Shown in pieces: positions 1 through 6,351 of a stretch of 12,896 bases of DNA (position 1 is the first letter of the stretch; the number at the start of each line of letters is the position of its first letter). Source of the DNA: Candidatus Azambacteria bacterium (GTDB lineage: Bacteria; Patescibacteriota; Minisyncoccia; GWC2-36-17; WO2-46-25). The DNA is taken from contig JANLHQ010000079.1 of assembly GCA_024654415.1 (NCBI GenBank), forward strand, positions 1 through 12,896, in the 5' to 3' direction. The translations under genes and the position numbers were made by a program. The notes under the pieces are model-generated. The model had not been told where the DNA came from. It did not search any database and saw only the letters and a list, made by a program, of their open reading frames with translations.

Positions 1-76
1 GTAGCCCCGACGGGATTTGAACCCGTGTTACATGGATGAGAACCATGTGTCCTAGACCGGGCTAGACGACAGGGCC
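1..76 (-). tRNA. tRNA-Glu (anticodon CUC)
   Basis: Read on the minus strand, a full cloverleaf folds. The 7-bp acceptor stem GGCCCTG/CGGGGCT includes a G1-U72 pair. The D arm has GTCT/GGAC, the anticodon stem CATGG/CCATG carries the loop TTCTCAT, and the T arm is ACGGG-TTCAAAT-CCCGT. The anticodon CTC lies at 38-40 and reads GAG codons. The D-arm sequence GTCTAG...AGGAC is typical of bacterial tRNA-Glu. The discriminator A73 is base 2 and C74 is base 1, so the 3' end runs to the window edge and any encoded CCA lies partly outside. It sits 18 nt after the murF stop on the same strand, so it may be cotranscribed with the mraZ-murF unit. No convincing promoter of its own was found. Confidence 0.95.
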
Positions 77-94
77 ATACCTATACTCACATCT

Positions 95-1378
95 TTATGA
101 TTGTAACCATTTTTTGTCCTGTCGCACAAGGAGCTCCTCCGCGTGCTCGGGATGAGCCATAATCTCCTTTACGACAAATTCCATTCTCATGCTCTGCGAA
201 CCTTTTACCACAACAAGGTCTTTTTCCTGTATCATGCCTACCATAAATCTCCCGGCATCTTGTGCGGTATCGAATAAAAAGAGGTTTTTATTCTCAATAA
301 ATCCATGCGCCCGGGCTTCATCTGCGGCAAACCTCATTCGCTCGCCAACCGTTACCAGTATATTACATACGCTCGCCGCCTTTTTGCCCGCCGCGCGATG
401 AGCGTCTTCTGTGAATTTTCCAAGCTCCAGCATATCACCAAGAACAGCAACCTTTCTCTCTGCTGGCAAAGCATAGAGCGTCTCAAGCGCAACATCCATA
501 GAGGCGGGCGATGCGTTATATGTATCATCAAGAATAGAGCTTCCCTTGATGCCATCGATGAGCCTTAGCCTACCCTGTAGCGGCACATACTGCTGGAGGG
601 CAGCAGCTATCTCAACTAGGTTCATTTCAAGCACCACGCCCACCGCACATGCCGCCGCGGCGGCATATGTACCACTTGCCATACCAAACATGCCATCAAG
701 CCGGAATGGGACAAGGCTCCCCTTGCTCTCCATTTTAAATGTAATGCCGATTGGCTTTCTATTTTCCTCATCCGTGGAAAATCTATATTCCGGTGTATAG
801 ATCTTTACGTCGGCATCAGAAGCATACCCATACTGCACTAAAATTCCTCTTGTTTTTATCTCTTTCCATGCCTCAACATCCTCATTCACAATAACAAAAC
901 CCTTTCTTTGCACTGCCTGTGCGAGTTTCATTTTTTCTTTTATAAATGCTTGGGTGCTCACAAAATTTTCAACATGCACAGGTATCTCTCCCATAGAGGT
1001 AAACACCGCGATCGTGGGCGTTATTATCGAGAGTAGATATTCCATATCCCCTGGCTTATCAACCGCCATTTCAATCACGAGTACTTGTGGATATCTCGTC
1101 CACACAAGTTTGCCGCACGCGATTGCGCACTGTATCACCCACATACCAATACTTCTGCCGCCAGAACGGATGCCGAGAATCGTCAACGGAACCCCTATTT
1201 CATTATTGTAATTTTTCTCACTCTTTCTCGTGTGAAGGGTGCTACTCACGACCGCAAACACCGCCTCTTTCGTACTCGTCTTCCCAACGTTGCCGGTAAT
1301 ACCAATAACCATCGGCTTATACCGACGCACTGTCATGCGCGCGAGAAATGCTAGAAAGATTTGAAGAGCTTTTTTCAT
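95..1378 (-). CDS. murF: UDP-MurNAc-tripeptide--D-Ala-D-Ala ligase, short form without N-terminal domain
   Basis: MurF adds D-Ala-D-Ala to UDP-MurNAc-tripeptide using ATP in the cytoplasm, completing the pentapeptide precursor. The 427-aa product has the Mur ligase P-loop GITGNVGKTSTKE at 26-38, KNYNNEIGVPLT at 55-66, the HVENF region at 135-139 followed by a KEKMK segment at 147-151 where the carbamylated lysine is expected, DDTYNASPASM at 284-294, VLGDMLELG at 312-320 and VKGSQSMRME at 391-400. These are MurF-specific rather than MurE, MurC or MurD. The P-loop starts at about residue 26 instead of about 100, so the N-terminal UDP-binding domain is absent; a short hydrophobic, basic helix (residues 4-20) replaces it. 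The ATG overlaps the ftsI stop (ATGA, 1375-1378), suggesting translational coupling. No Shine-Dalgarno is visible. Confidence 0.93.
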   Translation of the reverse strand: MKKALQIFLAFLARMTVRRYKPMVIGITGNVGKTSTKEAVFAVVSSTLHTRKSEKNYNNEIGVPLTILGIRSGGRSIGMWVIQCAIACGKLVWTRYPQVLVIEMAVDKPGDMEYLLSIITPTIAVFTSMGEIPVHVENFVSTQAFIKEKMKLAQAVQRKGFVIVNEDVEAWKEIKTRGILVQYGYASDADVKIYTPEYRFSTDEENRKPIGITFKMESKGSLVPFRLDGMFGMASGTYAAAAACAVGVVLEMNLVEIAAALQQYVPLQGRLRLIDGIKGSSILDDTYNASPASMDVALETLYALPAERKVAVLGDMLELGKFTEDAHRAAGKKAASVCNILVTVGERMRFAADEARAHGFIENKNLFLFDTAQDAGRFMVGMIQEKDLVVVKGSQSMRMEFVVKEIMAHPEHAEELLVRQDKKWLQS

Positions 1379-3033
1379 TTAAAGTCAGGGGGGGTCTCGT
1401 AATATGTTAAAAGATAGGACATCATTTCAGAAAATACCGGCGCAAGCGAGCTTGAGGCAAACCGCACCCCTTTTGGCTTATCGATTTTGATTAGAACACT
1501 AAAAAGTGGGTGATATGCCGGCGCGTACCCGACAAACGTATGCAGTGTCTCATCCGCAAAATACTTCCCAGTTGCTTGATCTGCGATCTCGGCGGTTCCC
1601 GTCTTCCCTGCAACAAAATAGCCATTTATTTTCGCCTTATCATACCCGTTTTCCACCGTGGAGACAAGCATCTTGGTAAGTGCGTTTGCCGTCTCTGGCG
1701 TAACCACCTGCCGCACTGCTGTCGGCTCAAGCAGGGACTCTCTTCCGTCCCGAAGCACTTTCTTATCAACGACTGCCGGCCTCATAAGAACTCCCTTGTT
1801 GGCGAGCGCAGAAAATGCCGTGATCATCTGCATTGGTGTTATTGAAATGCCCTGTCCGAATGCTGCTGTGGCAAATTCAAGATCCTTATCTTTTCGTAGA
1901 TTATTAATATCTCCCTTCGCCTCTCCCTGCAAGTCGATGTCTGTCTTCGCGCCGAAACCGAATTGTGCAATATATGTCCGCATGATTTCCTTTGGGATTT
2001 TTTGCTGTACGAATACCAACCCGGTGTTGAGGGAGCTTTCAAGTACTTCAGTCATTGTCTTAACGCCATGCGCCTTCCCGTCAAAATTCCTAATCGTATA
2101 TCCAGAGATATTTACCTGTCCCATATCTTCGTACGTAGTTTCCGGTGTTACTACATTTTCATTTACACCGATTGCCATCACTATTGGCTTAAACACTGAA
2201 CCAAGTTCAAACTGGCTTGAAACAGACGAGCTGATGAACACAGCTGGGTCTTCTGATTTTGCGTATTCGTTTGGGTTAAAATCGGGATAATTTGCCATTG
2301 CAAGGATCTTTCCGGTCGCTGGGCTCATAACTATTACCGATCCTCCAGTTGCCTCCCACTTTTCGATTACCCCCCGCAACGACTCTTCAATTTTAAATTG
2401 GACATTTGGATCGATAGAAAGAATAAGTTTTGCGACGCCCCCTCCTCCTTCGAGTTCATCGTCATAGAATCCTTCTAATCCGTATTGCCCCGTGGGCCCA
2501 CTCGCCCGCATACCAAGAAACCCCGCAACATGCGATGCCATGCTCTGATACGGATAATACCTCCCTCGATTCACCTCGAGATGTATACCATCAAACGCAA
2601 GCTTCATAATTTGGTCCGCGACTTCGCTCGTAACCTTTGTTGCAAGTATTTCATACGGATCATTTTCTTTTGAGAGCTTACTTAGGACTACATCCTCCGG
2701 CACCGTAAGTATCTCTGAAAGCGAGCGTGCAGTATGTTCTTTATCGGTAACATGTCGGGAATCTGCGGTAACGGTATAAAAATCTTTATTCATCGCAAGC
2801 GGGGTGAGAACGCCAAACCGATCCTGTAAAAATATCTCTCCACGCTCGCGCGCAATTCCTCCCTCGTCACCTGACAACGCCCCTGCTCCCCGTGCCCCAC
2901 CTATATGTACTCCGCTAAGCTGTAATGTCCCAAATCGCACAAGAATCGCAACTGCAAAAAACAAAAAAAGGGCGAATATCCAATGAACCCTTTTTGTAAC
3001 GTCCGGCTGATTTTTTACCACACCTCCTTTCAT
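1375..3033 (-). CDS. ftsI: Class B penicillin-binding protein, septal transpeptidase FtsI/PBP2-type
   Basis: This D,D-transpeptidase cross-links septal peptidoglycan on the outer face of the membrane, with FtsW as its glycan polymerase partner. The product is 552 aa. It has a short cytoplasmic tail, one membrane segment at about 17-34, a PBP dimerisation/pedestal region (RERGEIFLQDRFG at 62-74; GRYYPYQSMASHVAGFLG at 157-174) and a transpeptidase domain. All three active-site motifs are intact: SVFK with Ser279 and Lys282, SLN at 334-336, and KTGT at 477-480. No PASTA domain is present. Position between the ftsL-like gene and murF supports FtsI over an elongation PBP. The start is uncertain. 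The ATG at 3033 has no upstream Shine-Dalgarno, while a perfect one overlaps codons 2-5; GTG at 3021 is an alternative. The stop overlaps the murF start by 4 nt. Confidence 0.93.
   Translation of the reverse strand: MKGGVVKNQPDVTKRVHWIFALFLFFAVAILVRFGTLQLSGVHIGGARGAGALSGDEGGIARERGEIFLQDRFGVLTPLAMNKDFYTVTADSRHVTDKEHTARSLSEILTVPEDVVLSKLSKENDPYEILATKVTSEVADQIMKLAFDGIHLEVNRGRYYPYQSMASHVAGFLGMRASGPTGQYGLEGFYDDELEGGGGVAKLILSIDPNVQFKIEESLRGVIEKWEATGGSVIVMSPATGKILAMANYPDFNPNEYAKSEDPAVFISSSVSSQFELGSVFKPIVMAIGVNENVVTPETTYEDMGQVNISGYTIRNFDGKAHGVKTMTEVLESSLNTGLVFVQQKIPKEIMRTYIAQFGFGAKTDIDLQGEAKGDINNLRKDKDLEFATAAFGQGISITPMQMITAFSALANKGVLMRPAVVDKKVLRDGRESLLEPTAVRQVVTPETANALTKMLVSTVENGYDKAKINGYFVAGKTGTAEIADQATGKYFADETLHTFVGYAPAYHPLFSVLIKIDKPKGVRFASSSLAPVFSEMMSYLLTYYETPPDFK
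3021..3030 (-). promoter_or_regulatory. Perfect Shine-Dalgarno-like sequence inside the first codons of ftsI
   Basis: Minus-strand AAAGGAGGTG lies directly after the ftsI ATG and is the strongest anti-Shine-Dalgarno match noticed near any start in the window. The only in-frame start codon just behind it is GTG at 3019-3021, about one base after GGAGG, which is too close for normal use. It may be coincidence (codons AAA GGA GGT), an early pausing site, or a sign that the true start is not the ATG at 3033. The sequence is certain; its role is not. Confidence 0.4.
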
Positions 3034-3049
3034 AGTATATTACATGCGC

Positions 3050-3421
3050 TCATCGTGATGTTCCTACCATAGCCACGGCCGCATCCCCTGCGTTCACATA
3101 ACTTACCGCTTTCAGAAAAACCATTTCTTTTGAAAGTGCTGCTTCTTGTACTTTTTGAGATGATTGTAACTGTGTTGCCTGTATTTCAAGCCCCTGCACA
3201 TCGCTCTTCACATCAAGGACAATACCCTCTTTTACAGGAATGCTTCGCTGTAAAAACATGAGTGTATTTGATTCGACAACATAGAGCGCCATAAGTACAA
3301 TCACAATGCATGCGCTTATCATAAGTATTTTGTTTTCTGCGGCATCATGCGTGCGGAAAAATGTGGCGAGTGATGGTCGCCGTATATGATGTTTATTATG
3401 TAATGTAATTGTATAACTCAT
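3050..3421 (-). CDS. ftsL: FtsL-like bitopic division protein
   Basis: The 123-aa product has a basic cytoplasmic N-terminus (residues 1-30), one membrane helix at about 31-50 (KILMISACIVIVLMALYVV) and an extracytoplasmic segment whose 65-105 part is Gln/Glu/Lys-rich and likely a short coiled coil. This size and topology, and the place between rsmH and ftsI, are those of FtsL, which joins FtsB and FtsQ to activate FtsW-FtsI. FtsL evolves so fast that sequence alone does not prove it, so the name rests mainly on topology and position. The ATG overlaps the rsmH stop (ATGA, 3418-3421), which suggests translational coupling. A 16-nt gap separates its stop from the ftsI ATG. An unrelated small membrane protein in the same slot remains possible. 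Confidence 0.72.
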   Translation of the reverse strand: MSYTITLHNKHHIRRPSLATFFRTHDAAENKILMISACIVIVLMALYVVESNTLMFLQRSIPVKEGIVLDVKSDVQGLEIQATQLQSSQKVQEAALSKEMVFLKAVSYVNAGDAAVAMVGTSR

Positions 3422-4329
3422 TGTATCGTGTGTTTTTTAACTGCTACTCGTAATTTTGCCGATCGTGCTCTTCGATTCTCATGAGCCTCCTGTGGTGTTG
3501 GTACTATTGGTTTTTTAGTGATGATATCTAGCTGATTGCCCTTTTCACTTTGAAAGAATCGTTTCACGATCCGATCCTCCAATGAATGAAAGGTGATAAT
3601 CGCGATGACCCCGTCCTCTGCAAGAATGTCGCGCGCCTGCGGAAGCACCCGTTCAAGCTCTGCAAGTTCTTGATTCACAAAAATGCGGAGCGCTTGAAAT
3701 GTTTTCGTTGCAGGATTTATGCGGGAAAACATTCTTTTTGGATATGCCTGAGCCACAATATCTGCAAGCTGTTTTGTGGTAAGGATCCTACCCCTCTTTC
3801 TTGCCACACATATGGTGCTCGCAATGCGTCTCGCAAGTCGATCCTCTCCATACTGGTAGATGATATCTGCGAGCTCTTCTTCGGAAAGTTGGTTTACCGC
3901 TTCGGCTGCAGTCATCCCACCCTTTGTGCTCCCCTCAGATTCATAGCGCATGAGAAGCGGCTCATCCTTCTGAAACGAAAACCCTCTCCCCGACTGATCA
4001 ATGTGATAGCTTGAATATCCGAGATCAAAAAGTATGCCCGCAACATTCGTCACATTATACGCTGATGCAATCGCGGCTAGGTCTCCGTAACTCCCTGCAA
4101 CCGCAATGACGTTTGCCTTCCTCTCGCGCGCCTCTCTGGTGAGTCGCTCGACAAGATCGTGATCTTTATCGATTGCAAGTATCATGCCGTTTGGCTTCAC
4201 GCGATCCCACAGCGCAAACGTATGCCCTCCGCCATTTGCCGTTGCATCGATGAAGCATTGTCCTGGTTTAGGATTCAATGCCTCCAAAACCTCTTGTAAA
4301 AGAACTGGCGTATGTATTACATCTGGCAT
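3418..4329 (-). CDS. rsmH: 16S rRNA (cytosine1402-N4)-methyltransferase RsmH (MraW)
   Basis: RsmH uses S-adenosylmethionine to methylate N4 of C1402 in the 16S rRNA P site and is the usual second gene of dcw. From the ATG at 4329 the product is 303 aa, the normal family length. Family motifs are HTPVLLQEVL at 6-15, the SAM-binding loop DATANGGGH at 28-36, AIDKDHDLV at 52-60, FDLGYSSYHID at 101-111 and RGFSF at 115-119, then RINPATKTFQALRIFVNQEL and TFHSLEDRIVKRFF further on. The frame stays open upstream to a TTG at 4365 (12 more residues), but homologues normally begin a few residues before HTPVLL, so the ATG is preferred. Neither start has a clear Shine-Dalgarno. The gene begins 59 nt after the mraZ stop and ends in an ATGA overlap with the ftsL-like gene. 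Confidence 0.95.
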   Translation of the reverse strand: MPDVIHTPVLLQEVLEALNPKPGQCFIDATANGGGHTFALWDRVKPNGMILAIDKDHDLVERLTREARERKANVIAVAGSYGDLAAIASAYNVTNVAGILFDLGYSSYHIDQSGRGFSFQKDEPLLMRYESEGSTKGGMTAAEAVNQLSEEELADIIYQYGEDRLARRIASTICVARKRGRILTTKQLADIVAQAYPKRMFSRINPATKTFQALRIFVNQELAELERVLPQARDILAEDGVIAIITFHSLEDRIVKRFFQSEKGNQLDIITKKPIVPTPQEAHENRRARSAKLRVAVKKHTIQ

Positions 4330-4388
4330 GGTACGAATTGTGTCGTGACTCTTTTTGATTAACAATAAACGCCGGATGTTTTTAGGTG

Positions 4389-4820
4389 TTAAATGCCGAG
4401 CTCTCCCATTCTCTCCGCAATTGCATTACTTTCCGCCTCGGTTGTCTGCTTATAGCTTTCCCACTTCTCTGCGTCCCATATTTCGATTCTATTATACAAA
4501 CCTGTGATCACTACTTTTTTATTAATACCTCCGAACTGTCGTAAATAATCTGGGATTACTACCCTCCCCTGCTTATCTATCTCCATGTCCATTGCCCCAG
4601 AAAGCATGTGTCGATTGAAAGCTCTATTGTCAGACCGCGTGATAGAAAGTTGAGATATCTGTACCGCCTGTGTTTCCCACTCCTTGAGAGGATAAAGAAA
4701 TAAACATGTATCGAGCCCCTTTGTCACTACGGCACCGTTCGCAAGGTCTTTTCTAAACTTTACAGGTATAGCGACCCTCCCTTTTTCGTCGATTGTATGA
4801 TGGTATTCACCTATGAACAT
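4389..4820 (-). CDS. mraZ: Transcriptional regulator MraZ
   Basis: MraZ is a DNA-binding protein of the SpoVT/AbrB fold that controls its own dcw operon in the species studied. The 143-aa product has the family's usual length and its tandem swapped-hairpin repeats. The signature DEKGRVAIP is at 11-19 and DKQGRVVIP at 82-90; the opening MFIGEYHHTID is also characteristic. It is the first gene of the mraZ-rsmH-ftsL-ftsI-murF unit, preceded by the only large intergenic gap and a recognisable promoter. Repeats of TGG/GTGG at about 10-bp phase overlap that promoter and the leader, matching the kind of site MraZ binds in Escherichia coli, so autoregulation is likely. The ATG at 4820 has no strong Shine-Dalgarno. 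Confidence 0.96.
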   Translation of the reverse strand: MFIGEYHHTIDEKGRVAIPVKFRKDLANGAVVTKGLDTCLFLYPLKEWETQAVQISQLSITRSDNRAFNRHMLSGAMDMEIDKQGRVVIPDYLRQFGGINKKVVITGLYNRIEIWDAEKWESYKQTTEAESNAIAERMGELGI

Positions 4821-4829
4821 ATATAAATC

Positions 4830-4900
4830 TTATCCACAACCAAATGGTGTTATCCCCACTTTTATCCACCTTCCCCCACATATACACCATTATACACCAC
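4830..4900 (-). promoter_or_regulatory. Phased TGG/GTGG direct repeats, candidate MraZ operator
   Basis: On the minus strand TGG recurs with its T at 4899, 4889, 4878, 4868 and 4858, so five copies at 10-11 bp steps on one helical face. Further copies have T at 4842 and 4836. The better copies read GTGGGGGAA, GTGGATAAA and GTGGGGATAA. E. coli MraZ binds TGGGN direct repeats 10 bp apart between its promoter and mraZ, and mollicute MraZ binds AAAGTG-type repeats. Here the array overlaps the -10 box and the predicted leader, a geometry suited to repression. Several copies also resemble DnaA boxes when read on the plus strand, so MraZ is not the only possible ligand. Confidence 0.6.
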
Positions 4901-4916
4901 AATACATCCAAATCAA
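4889..4916 (-). promoter_or_regulatory. Predicted sigma70-type promoter of the mraZ-murF unit
   Basis: The minus strand has TTGATT (4911-4916), a 16-bp spacer, and a perfect TATAAT (4889-4894). This predicts a transcript start near 4882 and a leader of about 60 nt before the mraZ ATG. It lies downstream of the 5034-5096 terminator, as expected for a fresh transcription unit. Confidence 0.6.
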
Positions 4917-5033
4917 ACCACATATATCCATTTTATCTGTCATGATTAGATGATTCGATAAATCCTTTATTTATCACCATTTTTCCATATAATCACGCGT
5001 ATTTTTATAATCGTAGGGACGAGTTATACACAC

Positions 5034-5096
5034 ATACTATTCATATAATAAAAAATACCGCCTTTAACGCGGTATTTTTTATTATATGAATAGTAT
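5034..5096. terminator. Bidirectional rho-independent terminator, perfect 28-bp hairpin
   Basis: The arms 5034-5061 and 5069-5096 are perfectly complementary and close a 7-nt loop (CTTTAAC). The core reads AAAAAATACCGC-loop-GCGGTATTTTTT, so a GC-rich tip is followed by six T on both strands. It lies five bases after the stop codon of the M23 peptidase gene and upstream of the mraZ promoter, ending the mraY-to-M23 unit. The outer AT-rich arms make it longer than most intrinsic terminators. Confidence 0.88.
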
Positions 5097-5100
5097 TCTC

Positions 5101-6351
5101 TTACAAATAATCCATTGGATTGATAGACCCCCCAACAGGAATCTTTAATCCTGTTACAGACGAACTATTAAGCAACGTATAACTTTCCGAGGCAAAAACC
5201 GTGAAATGAAGATGTGGTCCTGTTGAATAGCCGGTCGAACCAACATACCCAATAACATCCCCTGTTGCCACACTCTGCCCTACGCTCACTTTCTGGAGTG
5301 AAAGATGCCCGTATAATGTTGTGATATTTTTGTCCCCGTGATCAATACTCACCCATTTTCCGTATGCATACTTTCCATTATTTCCCACACCAACTATCTT
5401 TCCCGAAAGGGCAGCATATACTGGGGTTCCTGTGGGCGCACCAATATCAATACCATTATGAAAATCATATGCCGCCTTCCAGTTTGGTTTCCCATACCCT
5501 TGCGTGATACGTACCGTATCGATAGGCCACTTTAAGATGCCGGCTCCGACTGGTAATTTCTCCTTATCAATAGCAAGTCGTAACTTCGCCTCAAGCACAT
5601 TAATTTCTTTCTCACTTGCTTGCCGTTGTCTCTCTATTGCCGCAATAAGCCGCTGATATTCTGTTTCTTTATTTTTTGTCTGTTTTAAAAGTGTTTGTTT
5701 TCCACTTTTTTGGTCGGTGACGATTTCTCGCTGGACCTGTAGGTTGTCCTCCAAGGTATTAAGAGATGCCTTCTCGTTTTCTTGTGATGCTTTGAATGAT
5801 TGAAGCTCTTGTTTAAAATCCTTAAGACTATTTAAATTAGCCTGCACTTCGCGCTGCATATTAACAATATACTGTTGTTGGCTAAACACATCAGAGAATG
5901 TATTTGCAGAAAGCACTAAAGAAAGCAGGCCTGCATCATCGCGAGAATTCAACGCGCGAATCATGTGCGCAAGCCGCTCCCGCGCAACTTCGATCTCCTC
6001 CTCTTTCACCGCAATCTGCTCCTTAAGCTCTTCTACCCTAACATTTGTTTCAAAAATCCTACTCTGCGTTTTCGATATCGTAATGGTAAGTCCATTAATC
6101 TCCTTCTCTACTTTTGTGATTTCATTTTTTAGCGATGTACTCGCCTGTTTCGTCACATCAAGTTGCCCTTGATATTGCGCATTTTTTCGCTCCAACTCTT
6201 TTATTTCATTTTCTTTCTCTGTAATTTGTTGTTTAAGGTCATCAATGAGTGACGCGTGTGATCCGCCAACCCAAATAAACGCCGTGGCGCACACCACAAT
6301 AATAGCGCACACTACCACCGCCTTATATGTGCCGTTGGGTCGTATGTTCAT
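5101..6351 (-). CDS. M23 (LytM) metallopeptidase with N-terminal coiled coil, EnvC-like
   Basis: This is an extracytoplasmic endopeptidase expected to cut peptidoglycan cross-bridges, or to activate amidases, during division. From the ATG at 6351 the product is 416 aa: a membrane anchor or signal segment at 10-28, long coiled coil at about 35-130 and 165-262, and an M23 domain from about 275. The zinc site is intact: His298 and Asp302 (HNGID), His349 (YGHL), and His380 and His382 (HLH). EnvC-type activators usually lose these ligands, so hydrolytic activity is likely. The frame stays open to 6477, but that would bury 42 residues deep in gltX and put the membrane segment far from the N-terminus. 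The 6351 ATG gives an ATGA overlap with the gltX stop. No ftsE or ftsX is nearby. A terminator follows directly. Confidence 0.9.
   Translation of the reverse strand: MNIRPNGTYKAVVVCAIIVVCATAFIWVGGSHASLIDDLKQQITEKENEIKELERKNAQYQGQLDVTKQASTSLKNEITKVEKEINGLTITISKTQSRIFETNVRVEELKEQIAVKEEEIEVARERLAHMIRALNSRDDAGLLSLVLSANTFSDVFSQQQYIVNMQREVQANLNSLKDFKQELQSFKASQENEKASLNTLEDNLQVQREIVTDQKSGKQTLLKQTKNKETEYQRLIAAIERQRQASEKEINVLEAKLRLAIDKEKLPVGAGILKWPIDTVRITQGYGKPNWKAAYDFHNGIDIGAPTGTPVYAALSGKIVGVGNNGKYAYGKWVSIDHGDKNITTLYGHLSLQKVSVGQSVATGDVIGYVGSTGYSTGPHLHFTVFASESYTLLNSSSVTGLKIPVGGSINPMDYL

Larger units (their letters stand above)
4830..5032 (+). other. Cluster of DnaA-box-like 9-mers in an AT-rich gap
   Basis: The plus strand holds TTATCCACA at 4830-4838 and TTATACACA at 5024-5032, both exact matches to the bacterial DnaA consensus TTATNCACA. 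Between them are near matches TTATCCCCA (4850-4858), TTATCCACC (4862-4870) and TTATACACC (4890-4898), all in the same orientation. The 4901-5023 stretch is AT-rich with no open frame. The cluster could be a DnaA-controlled promoter, a DnaA titration site or an origin component. The boxes at 4830-4898 may instead be MraZ repeats seen from the other strand. No dnaA or dnaN is in the window, and genes do not change direction here, which weighs against a main origin. Confidence 0.35.

Noticed and set aside
1658..2290. 210-codon open frame on the plus strand within ftsI
   Set aside because: It is antisense to a gene with all active-site motifs, shows no family motif and has no promoter or ribosome site.
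4330..4365. TTG start for rsmH at 4365
   Set aside because: It adds 12 residues that family members do not normally have before HTPVLL, and it has no Shine-Dalgarno. The ATG at 4329 gives the normal length.
1375..6350. Possible UGA recoding as in some CPR lineages
   Set aside because: TGA ends rsmH, ftsL, ftsI and gltX at the expected protein ends and no called gene contains internal TGA, so the standard bacterial code fits.
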